Part shown: piece by piece, positions 1-10,882 of the stretch | How positions within the stretch are numbered: position 1 is the first letter of the stretch | Layout: every line of letters starts with the position of its first letter | NCBI RefSeq assembly: GCF_000003195.3 | Contig: NC_012870.2 | Span: 25,536,501-25,600,500, forward strand | Origin: Sorghum bicolor | Lineage: Eukaryota > Streptophyta > Magnoliopsida > Poales > Poaceae | DNA length: 64,000 bases | Direction: 5' to 3' | Made by a program: the position numbers and the translations under genes | Notes under the pieces: model-generated | The model's database searches: none | What the model was told of the DNA's origin: nothing | Seen by the model: the letters and a program-made list of their open reading frames with translations, nothing else

Positions 1-1136
1 CATTTTGTTGAAACCTGTCTGACTTTTGACAGATGAACAAAGAGTTTCAAGCTTGGCGTTGATGTTCTCAATGATCTTGTCATTGTAGGACAGCTTCTTG
101 GTCAGATTCTCGTTGATTTTAGCTTGCCCTATGACCAGATCTTTCAAGGAAAGCTGATTGAAGAAATTACCCTGCGGGCGGTGCTGATTGTTCCACCTGT
201 TGTTACCTTATTGTGGTGGCCGAAACCCATTGTTGACATATGCTGCTTCTTCTTGGGTTTCGGGGCAATTGTTCCCCGAATGGCCATCATCACCACAAAA
301 TTCACACGATGTGTGTGAGTTCACTGCTTGGACGGTGCCTATGTTGGGATTTGCAACTTGTTTGTCCATCCTTTGCAGCAGCAAGTCTATTTTTGCGGCA
401 AGCACATCTGCCTCCTTCACAGATTGCGAGCCTTTTTGTGTTTTCCTTCCTTCACCCTAGCTTTGATTTGCCACCATCTTCTCGATGAGGGCAGTAGCTT
501 CATTAATGGTGAGAGAAAGGAATGTACCTCCAGCTGCGGTATCTACGTGCCCCTTTGACATGGCCGTGAGGCCTTCGTAGAAGTTCTGGAGCACAAGCCA
601 GTCTTCCATTCCATGATGAGGACAGGCCCGGATGTACTCCTGGAGCCTCTCCCATGCTTCGGGTATGAGATCTTCCCCCTCAGAGTGCTGGTCCTGCTCA
701 TAGGGAAGAACTTGGTGAGGAATGCCATGGAGCACTTTTCCCATGTGTCAACAGCTTCCTTGTTCTGATAAAACTATTGTTTTGCCTTTCCGGCGAGGGA
801 AAAGGGAAACAAATGTCCTTGATGACGAAGGTGGGCGTTGGCATCCTCGCTTGGCAGGCCACAGAATTGGCTTGCCTGCACCATAGAGATGAGGCCAGTG
901 TGGATCTCGAAGCTTCCATTCCCCATATTGACAGCGGGCCCAGTCGGCACGTTGGCAACAACAGGAGTGGAGTAGTCACGGAGTGTCTTGGCCATAGAGA
1001 TTGGTGCGGTTGGTGCTGGAACGGTTGATTCGCTTGCCGGTTGCGTAGCAGAAGAAGAGACGGTATGAACCCTTCTCTTCCTTAGGAGTGTTTCTGGATC
1101 ACTGTGGAAGTTTGCCGGCAAGTTAAAACCGCTCAT
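1..1136 (-). pseudogene. Decayed Ty3/gypsy gag (capsid and nucleocapsid)
   Basis: Gag would form the particle that packages element RNA. Translation appears to begin at the ATG at 1136-1134. The N-terminal part runs to about 774 and appears to lack a block of residues that related gags carry before the FPFSL motif. The frame then breaks. The capsid core continues at 744-457 with PHHGMEDWLVLQNFYEGL, a typical gag motif. A CCHC zinc knuckle of pattern C-x2-C-x4-H-x4-C (CEFCGDDGHSGNNC) lies in 420-208. The pieces are in different frames, so the gene cannot make a full Gag. The frame continues toward the left edge. Confidence 0.8.
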
Positions 1137-1255
1137 ACACTATCTTGTTTTCATTCCAATAAAAAGAGGAAGAAAATAGTAAAGTTATCCTACTTAATCT
1201 ATGGCTACCAATGCTTATTATGCAATCAATGTTTATGCCAGTATGATTTTTGCCT

Positions 1256-1273
1256 TCCCCGGCAACGGCGCCA
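1256..1273 (-). other. Primer binding site, tRNA-Asp type
   Basis: Minus-strand TGGCGCCGTTGCCGGGGA begins eight bases after the LTR end. This 18-mer is the primer site commonly seen in Athila-like plant elements and is complementary to the 3' end of tRNA-Asp. A degenerate second copy of the primer-site/LTR junction lies about 72 bases further into the LTR (1333-1364). Confidence 0.8.
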
Positions 1274-1281
1274 GAAATGCT

Positions 1282-2808
1282 TGTTGGCATTTCTTAGCGT
1301 CACTACTAAAAATAGACCATAGATCCATCCTTAGCAATGGCACCAGAAATGTCGGGTGTTGGCATACCATAACTATCGCTACATTAGAGAGATAACCCAA
1401 GGCAACTCGAGGGCGCTGGCCTTAGCAGTGCAGTCTGGTAACAATAATTAGGAATGTCGGATTGGCCTTCCTAACCATCCTTACTTGCGATATGCAAAGC
1501 TGTGGCACTACGCTTGAAAGTGCTCAAGGATTACAATCTTAAGTAACGGTACTTAGGTACGCCAATCGATAGTTCATGAATGAAGAAGTAATATAACTAC
1601 AAGCGGACAGAACTATCATTGTAGCATTTCAACCCATGAGTATTCAAGGGTGTCAAATTTATAATTCCCGTAGGAAGGCAAAGGGATCAAACATGGTGTA
1701 AACATGATTACTTATTGAATGCTTGGTAGACATAGAGTAAATAGGAATAAACATGATATTCAAGATAGTTGACACACATTGGATCAACCTCAAGGATAAA
1801 ATAGAAGAGAAATAATAAATAAAGAATAAAGAAATAAATCTACTTGAGCAGGCATGGGTCACATATAACTATGCATAGAACTGTTAGCGGATCCTCTAAT
1901 TAACAATAAATAGAGTTAGAACTAAGCCTGAGATGAGGGGAGATCCCCGCAGCTGGATACCCAGCCGATAGAGACTTTACAGAACTCCTATCGGAATACC
2001 TGATCGTGGGGGAATGCAAAGGATGACAGAGCTGTCACTACCCTACCACCTACCCCTCTACCCGAAAGATACCCGCACATCCACTGATTCCCGTATACCT
2101 GAACACCATGTTCACGTAATTGGAAACAACTCCTAACCCCCGCGGGCCCCACCCCTTCGGAGTGACAGGCTAGGCTAAGAGCAACCATCACAACACAGTG
2201 AACCATCATCCCATTCCTAATTCTAATCCTAATCATACTAATCTGAAGAACAATGAAGAACAATGATGAACACATCAAGAACATAGCACAAGAACTAAGA
2301 ACTAGTTCATATACTATGAACATGATAAGAACACAACCATACTCTAGTTCATATACATAATCATATAAAGATGAATAGAACTTGCTCATGGAATAAGATT
2401 GAATATTATTCATACCAAGAAGATCCTTTCTTCCAAGGAGACAAGCTCTCCTTGCTAGCTCTTGTCTTCCAAGGAGACAAGCTCCCCCTGGCCACAGCCT
2501 TCGTGTGGTCGGTTTGGCTCTGGGCCTGGATCTCTCCCGTGGTTACGATCTGGCCCAGTTCTGCGTTGTTCGGGCCTTTCTCTATTTTCTTGGTTTGCGC
2601 ATTTCTGAATACGTCTTTTGGTACTTTGCGCTTTCTTCATGGTATGGCACATTTCCACTTGTTGCACTATAATTCCTGCAAAATATAATCACTATGGTAC
2701 AAGTGGAACTTGTTAGTAATAAAATGCAAGTGTGTATATAATATGATTGCTTCTTCTCCTTTTGGATCAAGTTGGCAGTTTATAATTGGTCTATAATGAC
2801 TGCCAACA
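1282..2808 (-). repeat. LTR of the Athila-like element, about 1.5 kb
   Basis: Bounded by the inverted repeat TGTTGGCA (1282-1289) and TGCCAACA (2801-2808). The primer site lies on its left, so it behaves as a 5' LTR of the minus-strand element. No open frame of note lies inside it. The left boundary could instead be at 1357, where TGTTGGCA occurs again after the duplicated primer-like sequence. Confidence 0.75.
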
Positions 2809-3025
2809 AGTCCCCCAAGCTTAACCTTTGCTCATCTCGAGCAAATAATTAAGTATGGTTGTTGATCAGGAGTTGCTACTATGCCGATATAATCCAAGAG
2901 TACCATACCTATAACAAAGCATTCATTCGCAATTTAAATAAGTTGGCATGCTATCCACTCTTTACCTTGACTTCTCATGGGGCTTATAGCTTTTCCAAGT
3001 TCTTGGGTGGTTGCAAGATTGAATG
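2809..3025 (-). other. Polypurine tract and 3' internal remnant of a gypsy element
   Basis: Read on the minus strand, a run AAGCTTGGGGGAC directly precedes the LTR start at 2808, preceded by a CTCGAGATGAGCAAAGG-type stretch typical of the end of the internal region in Athila/Tat elements. This is where plus-strand DNA synthesis would be primed for a 3' LTR. The internal region stops after about 215 bases, where a different LTR-like sequence begins. Confidence 0.6.
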
Positions 3026-3620
3026 GTTGTAACAGACTCACCATTCATTCATCCCTTGATAGACCACAGGGCCTCAGATCTGATGGCCACGACCCAAACA
3101 GGGTTCGACAACGCCGCCAACAGGGATGACCACGCCGCTTCCCACACCACAAGGACGAGGCAGCCAATCTCCACAGGGTCAGCACTGTGACTCCCCTGCA
3201 CACTAAAGATAAATTACCACACTTACACATGTAAAAACCCCACCTCCCTTTGTGGCTATAAAAGAGGAGGCAGGGCATCCTTTAGGGGACACACAACAAC
3301 ACACAGACATAGTCCACTCCACAAAACACTTTGACGCACATACGCATAGGGTTAGAGGACTCAGGACTCTGAGCACACCTCCACTCACTCCCTAAGCTGA
3401 GACTTGGGACATATCCCTCTCTCCCAACTAGCTTGTACTCTCCTACTACAAGCATTCTCAGGTGCAAGGCAATACAGGCTCTGACCCTCTCACTGGACGT
3501 AGGGCACCTTCGGTCCGAACCAGTATAAATCCTCTGTGTTCTCTTGCACCACCATTCGGGCTAAGGGGCACGCAAATTCATCACTTGTTAGTGTCCGGAC
3601 CCCAAGTCCAGATGCCGACA
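3026..3620 (+). repeat. Truncated or solo LTR related to the LTR of element B
   Basis: It shares ordered blocks with the last 600 bp of element B's LTR: a TATA-like GGCTATAAAAGAGGAGGCAG, an AC-rich run, CTACTACAAGCA, CTGGACGTAGGGCA, GAACCAGTATAAA, and an end in ACTTGTTAGTG...GATGCCGACA. The start is uncertain (a TG near 3026 is possible) and no matching target duplication was seen, so it may be a fragment. Confidence 0.65.
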
Positions 3621-5877
3621 AATAGTGAATATATCTCTAAATCATCACATGGTATTTACATCTACATCACCCTTTCATTGAAGCATTTGGAAAGAGAAAA
3701 CAAAAATGCTATTGCCTTGTTGCTTACAAAATAAAGTTAACTAGAGGATCATTTGGTAAACTATGGTATGTTGCCTTGCATATTGTATGGTGTTAGACAT
3801 ATAACCCATGAGTCTTATGCCAGAAGCTTCACCCAATATGTTAGTTATGATGAAAATTATTGTTGATGGGACAAGACAAGAAATCTTAAGTTGACCCTAA
3901 GAAACAAAGTAAAGCATTTGGTAGAATAACATTTGCACCTACTGCAACATATTGAAGGAAACAAACCCAAGAATAGTTCACTTAATATAATGCTAGTCAA
4001 GACTCGTCTAATCGATCCATGCATAATGTCATGTTTAGATCAACTAAAGCATGTAGAAAGCCACTAGACAAAAAAAAATCTACCTAATCCAATCAATCCA
4101 AGTTATAACCCATTTTGACAATCTAAACACCTAGCACAACTTACAAAAGCTAGGAGGACCCATGCATGTCCTAAGTCATGCTAATATGTCCCTTCCTCCT
4201 ATACCATCATCATGTTGTGTTTTCTTTTTAGTTAGAGCACAACAAAAGACTTGTTTCTATAGATCCACATTGGTTGCTTCCATGAGAAAAGATATCCTTT
4301 AAATGCTCCTAGCTGAATAGTTGCAACTTGTTTGGTTGCTTGCGTGTAAAGGGTATCTTTTCAATGCTCTCAAAAAATAGTTTTGACTTGTTTATAAATA
4401 TCCACATTGGTTGCTTGTGTACAGAAGGTATCTTTTGAATGATCTAAGATGGATAGTAGCACAACTACCACTTAGTCAAACAACAACAAAAAAGAGAACT
4501 AGCGTGCAAGAAATTGATGTTTTGGCTAGTAGTTAGTTCGCGTGACGTGGTGACATATCACACATCATGCTATTATCGAACTGCAATCTACATAAATGAT
4601 TTATCTAACTAGACCCATGCTTGCAAGAGTAGATCTAGTGCTGGAAGCACATCGAGGAGGAGAGTTTGCGTTTGGTTGCTTCCCCCCATTAGGATGTAGC
4701 TTATAAAGCCCATCAATAGAGGAAGAAGAAAACAGGGATGGTGAAGACAAAAATGAGAGAAAATAACCAGTGAGAAGAGATAGAGTGGACGAGCACCTCT
4801 CCCTCTTTTTTTTTCTTGCCAGAATATCCAACATTACAAGCTTGAAAATGTCTCATTCCCTCTCATGCTCTTCATAATTCAACTTGGGACTTACCTAGGA
4901 AAAATGAGCATTCACTATGACATAAAAGCACACTAGTGATGGTTCAAGATGCATATTAGCAACAGGGAAAGCAAGCATCTCTAAATTTACGTCTTTGATG
5001 TGGACAACATTGATGACCAGTTATCCCCCATCTCTGATAACACACATTAGTGATGGTTACCAAAGAAGATACTATCTTTGATATGCACACATTAGAGATG
5101 CAAGAGTTATAACAAAGCATCTCTGATAAGACTCATCAAAGACATTTTTACTTTTATTGCATAATAACATTTTAGATAGATTTTTATTAAGGCATTGTAT
5201 CTGACTTAATCTATCAGAGACACAACGGTTAAGGCATGGGTCTCAAATTATAGATAGAGTAGGTGGATTACCTTTATACACATTTCTAATATCTTTCCAT
5301 CAGAGGCGAGATTCTTTTAGCATGTGTCTTATTTAATGTACTTATCACATGTGTGTTACCTGCATGGTAATCATAAGCTAATCACAATTATATTGAATGA
5401 ATGTGTTGTTCATACATATCATGTCACATCAACCACTATTCATGCATTTACTCATTAGCATAATAACATAGTATCTCATAGGACACCATCTAGCTAGTTC
5501 AGAGAATCATTAAAGTTCATTCTATGTGCATAGTTAACAAGCAAAACATTCAAGACTAATTAGCCAACTATATCACACAAGTACAGATCGATGTTTCAAG
5601 TGGCAGGATTAGTTGGCACAAAAGAATTCCCTTCTGACACGAAGAATGAGGTGATAGTTCCTCGGATTTGGCACAATCATTTTGTCAAGGGCTCATATGT
5701 GTGAACTTCAAAATCCTTGCATAGACAAGGAAAAAACTTAGACGTTAGCCACTAACATACAACAAATTACCATTGAAAAGCGAAAGAGACATATTTGACA
5801 CAATTTGCAATGAGACACATGAAAAACTATACTTGTGACAAACAAAATAATCATCTCTAAGGCATACAACATACTCC
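3621..5877. other. Gene-free stretch with decayed DNA-transposon-like repeats
   Basis: No convincing coding frame. About 4930-5280 contains repeated short motifs of the CATCTCTGATA / TTAGTGATGG / CATCAAAGAC type, which resemble subterminal repeats of grass CACTA-like elements. Similar motifs in inverted sense appear at 31660-31750, on the other side of elements A and B. The two flanks were contiguous before A inserted, as its GACGT duplication shows. The CACTA assignment is weak because no clean terminal repeats were found. Confidence 0.4.
4248..4455. repeat. Three diverged tandem copies of a 55-80 bp unit
   Basis: The order ACTTGTTT, TTGGTTGCTT, GTATCTTTT, AATGCTC and ATAGTT recurs three times, starting near 4248, 4327 and 4384. 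The middle copy lacks the ATCCACA segment. The copies are diverged, so the array is old. Confidence 0.55.
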
Positions 5878-5882
5878 GACGT

Positions 5883-6342
5883 TGTCGACGAAAGCTGGTC
5901 GGCAGTCTACCTTGGGGTATACCCACGGTAGTAGTTTATCGATAGACGGTGCGCAAACTATGAACTCGATGGTGACGCAAGACACAGACAAGCTTTTTAT
6001 CCAGGTTCGGCCGCCGAGTTGGCGTAATACCTACGTCCTGCGTCTGATTGTATTGATTTGTGTTTAGAGAATATGGTGTCCTAGGGGGGTCCCTTGCCTC
6101 TCCTTATATAGTCCGGAGGGCAGGGTTACAGATCTGGAAACTAATCCTAGTTGGTTACAATTGCCATAGACAGTTCGATATCAATTCCTATTCTAACCGA
6201 CTAGAATCCTGCTTGATCTCCACGTCTTGTTTCCTTGCGCGAAACTCCGAGCTATCGGATCAAACCTTGAGCTTGTCCCGTAATGGGCCAAGCCTCCTGG
6301 CCCAAGTCTATCCGTAAGGGTATAGGGGTTTATACCCCCACA
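5883..6342 (-). repeat. Element A 3' LTR (460 bp)
   Basis: On the plus strand it starts TGTCGACG and ends CCCCCACA, so the sense LTR runs TGTGGGGG to CGTCGACA. A TATATAAGGAGAGG promoter-like motif lies on the minus strand near 6110-6095. It matches both LTRs of element C closely. Confidence 0.93.
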
Positions 6343-7397
6343 GCTAGTCCCCGAGCACCATGTATTGTGGAGTAACACGCCGTCTTGAGCTTCTTCGACC
6401 AGTGAAGCTTGACGTCTTCAATCAACATGAAAATTGCCCAAGCAATTGCAACGGTATTTTGACCAAATCTAAAGATATTTGATCAAAATCATCATCGAGA
6501 AGTCAATTGTTCGAAGAATGCATGGTGCTCTTGAGAAAAAATATTTCTTTTTCGGTGAAGTGTGCCCACTTTACTTTTCTGAAAAGTACAGTCCTCAAAA
6601 AAGCAAGCAAGTTCACCGCAAGGTGAAGTGTGCCCACTTAGTCCCCGAGCCTAGTAGTAGGTGACGTAGGCACGTGGTGCCAGGGTCAAAAGAAAATTCC
6701 CCAAAGTAGTTTTGAAATTGAGATGCATCGCCAGATGCATCGTACCGATGTAGTCCCCGAGCTTGCTGGAAGGCGAAGTATGAGCCTTGTAGCAAGGTCT
6801 AAAGAGTTGAATTTACCAGTCCCCGAGCATCTCATGCTCATTTAGACTTATCAATTTGACGAGCTGGTCAACCAGTCCCCGGGTATACCATGCTCGGAGA
6901 TCGATACAACCTGCTTATTCCCGAACTAATAGACTAGGCGACCAGTCCCCAAGCATCAAGCGCTCGGTGGTCGGTACGGTCGCAACAAATTTGACGACCA
7001 GTCCCCGAGCATCAGGTGCTCGGTGGTCGGTGCATTCCTTGAAGTTCCGAGTTGGTAGACTGGGCGACCAGTCCCCGAGCATCAAGTGCTCGGTGGTCGG
7101 TGCAGTCCTCGGGTCGTTGACTGTCTACCATTTTTTGTCTGCTTGTTTGAAAAATCTTACCACATTAAAGTTGACGTGACGAGTCCTCCAGACGGGATGT
7201 CAGATGGCGGCATGAAAAGTTGCGCCTGGCAACTGTGCGGCCGCCCTTTGCGCGGTTTGAGAAAAGGAAACCATCATTATGTACGAAAACTCCGCTGCAT
7301 TAATTGTCGATAATGATTGAAAACCGAAGCGCCGCGTCCGCCGTATGGCCCGCCCACTTCCCAAGAATGCGGGAAGTGGGAGGGGTGGAGTTGCGGT
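6343..7397 (-). other. Element A 3' untranslated region with polypurine tract and repeated look-alikes
   Basis: Directly before the 3' LTR, the minus strand reads GGTGCTCGGGGACTAGC (6359-6343), the likely primer for plus-strand DNA synthesis. The core GCTCGGGGACTGG recurs upstream in several copies, with complements near 6947, 7003 and 7073. Many copies are paired with an inverted CCGAGCA. No coding potential was recognised. Confidence 0.7.
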
Positions 7398-7406
7398 TTA
7401 TAAAAT
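7398..7406 (+). promoter_or_regulatory. TATA box of the element A opposite-strand gene
   Basis: TTATAAAAT lies about 110 bases before the ATG at 7516. The equivalent position is occupied by TATA-like motifs in elements B and C. Upstream is an inverted repeat of the form CACTTCCC...GGGAAGTG (7346-7380), partly conserved in C. Confidence 0.55.
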
Positions 7407-7515
7407 CGTAACATTAACCCCGCATTGCTTACCCTACCATTGCCTTCAAGCTTTCCGCTCTTGCCTCCTTCAATCACCTACGCCTTCCTAACTCAAAGTC
7501 GCTCCCACACCTCCA

Positions 7516-10500
7516 ATGGCGAAGAGCGACTCTAAGAAGAGGGTCGAGCTGATGGCCAAGGAGTGGAAGAAGTCCCGGTCCCGCAGCACTGCAAAGTCTC
7601 TCGATGACCTCGTCGATATGGGGCTTCTACACGGCCCGGAGCTCGGTGGCTGGAGAGCGCCGGAAGGAGAGAGCTTCCCCGACCCCCGTGCCGATGAGAT
7701 CGTGGTATTCGAAGACTTCGTTAAGAGGGGTTTTGGGGTTCCTGTTCATCCCTTTCTTCAGGGTCTTCTTTTGTATTATGAGATCGGGATTTGCAATCTG
7801 CACCCGAACTCAATCCTTCTTATTTCTACTTTTATCCATTTGTGCGAGGCCTATGTTGGCATAGAACCGCACTTCGATCTCTTTCGCTATCTTTTTTGCT
7901 TAAGAAAGAAGGGAGCGGTTGGAGGCTCCAACGTTGCAGGTGGAGTATACCTCAACCTTCGTGACCTGCATTGTCCATAGAACACTTCCCGGACTGAATG
8001 GTACAAGAAGTGGTTCTACATCAGGGAAGAACCGGGCAGCTCCACGTTCTGCGACGTGGGGTACATCCCCGAGAAAAGGGTAAGTTGGACTGATCGCCGG
8101 AGTTCGACGGTCAAGTGGCAGATCTGATGAAACTGATCGACTGGTCACGCTTGGACGGGCTAGGCGTGGTCGGCAACTTTGTGTGCCGTCGGGTGATGCC
8201 CTGCCAGAAGAGGGTGCACTCAACGTACGAGTATGCCGGAAGCGTGGACCCGACCAGGATGCGTCCTGAAGTCTTGGAGAAATCAGAGGTGCAGCAACTG
8301 TTGAACGAGCTGTTCAACTTTGCGGATGGAGGCTTCGTCCGTGGTAGTGATCGTTTGCAAGCCTTCAAGTTGGGGCGACCAGCACCTAAGGTATGTCACT
8401 AATTATTTCGCTTTAGCATCCGTTATTGTCTGCTGCTAACTTGTCTTTGCTACTTTTGCAGATCGGAGATGTTGACCGGTGCACGGTGTACGTGTCACTG
8501 GCACCCAGAATGGAGAATCCTGCAGGAGAAGACCCGCCGGAGGAAGACGCTGCTCGGTGTACTCGTTACACCAGCAGTGAGGAGGACCAGCCCCGACCCG
8601 TCCCGACCACCGAGGAGAGAGTGGCGGGGAAAAGGCCAATGGCGACGGATCCTTCGCCTACGCCGACGCTGCCAGCGGAGAGCAGCCAAGCGCCGAAGCG
8701 TCGTCGGCTCATCCGGATCAGTGACGACGATGACGAGGAGGAGGCCGTACCGTCGTTAGTCCGACGACCTCGTAGCCGCCCAGACACTGCGCCGGCCACT
8801 ACTGATCGGGTGGCCAGCGACCCTCTTGCTCCGCGAGTTGTCGAGACGGGGGCGCAGGTGCCGACCGGCCGGGCAAGGAGGAGGTTCACCGCGACCCACC
8901 GTCGATCAGACCTGTAAGTGCTCGACTTACGTATTTTGGCGTTTTTTTTACGATGGTACTTTGTTGTTTCAGCGCGGCGTCAGATGTCAACCCCGACCAC
9001 GTCGCCGGCCAGGGAGTAGTCGAGCCTGCTTGTGCTGCTCACGATGCGGCGCCGTAGAATGCGGAGCAGCCTACGGCTGCAGGCGTGCCTGAGAGCACCG
9101 AGGAGCTCCCGGCCGCCGCACAGCCTACGGCGAGCAGCCCGACAAGGGTCGAGGAGGCTACAGGGATGCCTCCCCCAAGTAACACCTCGGAAGAGGAGGG
9201 CAGATCCCCGACCCCTCCCCCCGTCGAAGGGAGGGAGGTCCCCACGCCGCCCCGAGCAGGAACCACTTTGACTGCAGGCTCCCCGGGCCTGGTCCGGGGG
9301 CCGGTAATGCCTGCGACCACCATCGGGGGCGATGCAGCGGGCGAGGAAACCCAGGCGGCCTCCGATGACGAGGTGGAGGAGATAGAAGGTCGTCCCCATG
9401 ATGGCCGCCAACACGTATATGTGTGGCGCCAACGCGGGGATCACTTTATCGGGCACGAGGAGCTCGCCGAGACAGAAGAGGCCGCCAGAGTGGAGCGCGC
9501 AGCCAAACGTCTCGTGGACGAAGTCAAGGTAAGTGATTGTTTGCACTGCTGGACATTTTGTGCGTTGTCTTGCTTGGTCGACATATATTTGTTTTGTAGG
9601 GCGCAATGAAAACGGCGAAGTACCGGAAACGGTGCTTCGACCAAATAGAAGGCATCGTGGCCGAGAACAAGGCCCTGGCCGCAGAGGTGGACCGGCTTCG
9701 GTCAGAAGTTGGGGAGAAAGTATCCGATATGAGCGCTCAGGAAGAGCACCGTCTCGAGCTTACCCGACGCTTGGCCGATCAGTTTCGGCAGCGAGAAGGT
9801 TGGTCTCGCACTCCGAGTCAGCTGTTTTGTAGCCGCGTTGGTTGACTTCGCTGACCAGAGGGGTATTCGTGTAGGTTTGGAGGAGGAGGTCGCACGCCTT
9901 CGGCAGGAGAAAGAGCAGCTCAGCCAAGAGCTTGCCGGGGCGCTGGAGGCCGGACGCCGAGCAGGGGAGGAGCTGAACCGGAAGGACCGGGAGTTGTCTG
10001 GTAATACGCGCCGCCCCGTTATCTACCGCTTATTGCCCGTTTTGATATGTTGAAAATAACATTTTGCTTGATTTGCAGTGCTCAAGGTGAACGCCAAGAA
10101 GCACCTGGACGAGCTGGTCAAGGACCGGGACTCCTGGAAGGTCAATTGTTGTAAGATCTGGAAAGGAGTATCCCCGGTCCTGGACTTGATCAGCCCCGAG
10201 CTCCCGGAGAGCCAGCCCCGCGCGCCGAAATTGACGCCAGTTGAAAAGGCACAACGGGCATGGGACTGGCTTCAGCAGTTCGTGAAGGACGCCGGGGAGT
10301 TTGCTGGCGCGCATATCCTTAGCATGGTGCGCGCCCACTACCCCCTAGTCGACTTGACCAGGCTGGAGAAGGGGTATCCCAAGGAAGTCGGCCCGCAGGA
10401 GGCGGACGAGCTTCGGGGTGGTCTGCTGGATTTGTCGTCGTCGGTGATCGGCGACATCAATCTATGCGGAACAGCCACTCCCCCCGACCAGCCGGGTTCA

Positions 10501-10644
10501 GACAGGTCGGCCAGGGAGCTATCGGGCGCATCTGTTGCGGGAGATGGGCGGTCGACGCCTGCGGTCTCGACCAGCCAGGCGCCGGTGGCCCCGACCCCTT
10601 TGTCTGGGCAGCAAGGCCAGGCGGGTGATCAGCCCGAGCAGTAG
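7516..10644 (+). pseudogene. Extra gene on the strand opposite to element A's gag-pol: six exons, broken
   Basis: Exons, from splice signals and comparison with element C: 7516-8390, 8462-8913, 8973-9528, 9600-9798, 9875-10000, 10079-10644. Introns are 59-78 bp and all begin GT and end AG. Exon 1 begins MAKSDSKK and includes RGFGVP...LLYYEIGICNLHPNS, resembling the Pfam 'putative gypsy type transposon' domain of unknown function. Exon 2 has an acidic/basic stretch (KRRRLIRISDDDDEEE). Exons 4-6 look coiled-coil (LAAEVDRLRSEVGEK; LEEEVARLRQEKEQL). Breaks: an 18-bp deletion near 7950, TAG at 7978-7980 where C has TGG, one lost base near 8095-8100, and TAG at 9055-9057 where C has CAG. Function unknown. 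It is transcribed toward pol, away from the 3' LTR. Confidence 0.8.
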
Positions 10645-10725
10645 GCCAGTAGGGAATAGTCTGTAGGAGTAGACTAGTGTCCGCCCGTCGGGGTATTTAT
10701 TGTAAACTTTGTATGTAAAGTTTGT

Positions 10726-10731
10726 AATAAA
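10726..10731 (+). terminator. AATAAA polyadenylation signal of the opposite-strand gene
   Basis: AATAAA lies 82 bases after the stop codon at 10642-10644, in the gap between this gene and the converging end of pol (10883). Element C keeps the same motif at 39573-39568 on the minus strand. Confidence 0.55.
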
Positions 10732-10882
10732 GTTTGCTTTTGTCATGACTGCTATTTTGAGCGCTGTACAATTATCTGAGTGACGTGCCACTGTATTTGA
10801 TTTCGTAGTTGCTAAGAGTTTTCCGCCGTAGAGGACTTTCCGAGTTCTGCGTGTAACAAAGTATAGGCAAAAAAGAAAAACT

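Larger units (their letters stand above)
1..2808 (-). mobile_element. Partial Athila-like Ty3/gypsy retrotransposon, cut by the left window edge
   Basis: On the minus strand, in order: an LTR (2808 to 1282), a primer site matching the tRNA-Asp type (1273-1256), a short leader and a broken gag (1136 to 1). The gag type and primer site resemble Athila-like elements of grasses. Pol would lie beyond the left edge. Because the other end is outside the window, no target duplication can be tested. The LTR is also preceded by a polypurine tract, which is unusual and is reported as a finding. Confidence 0.8.
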
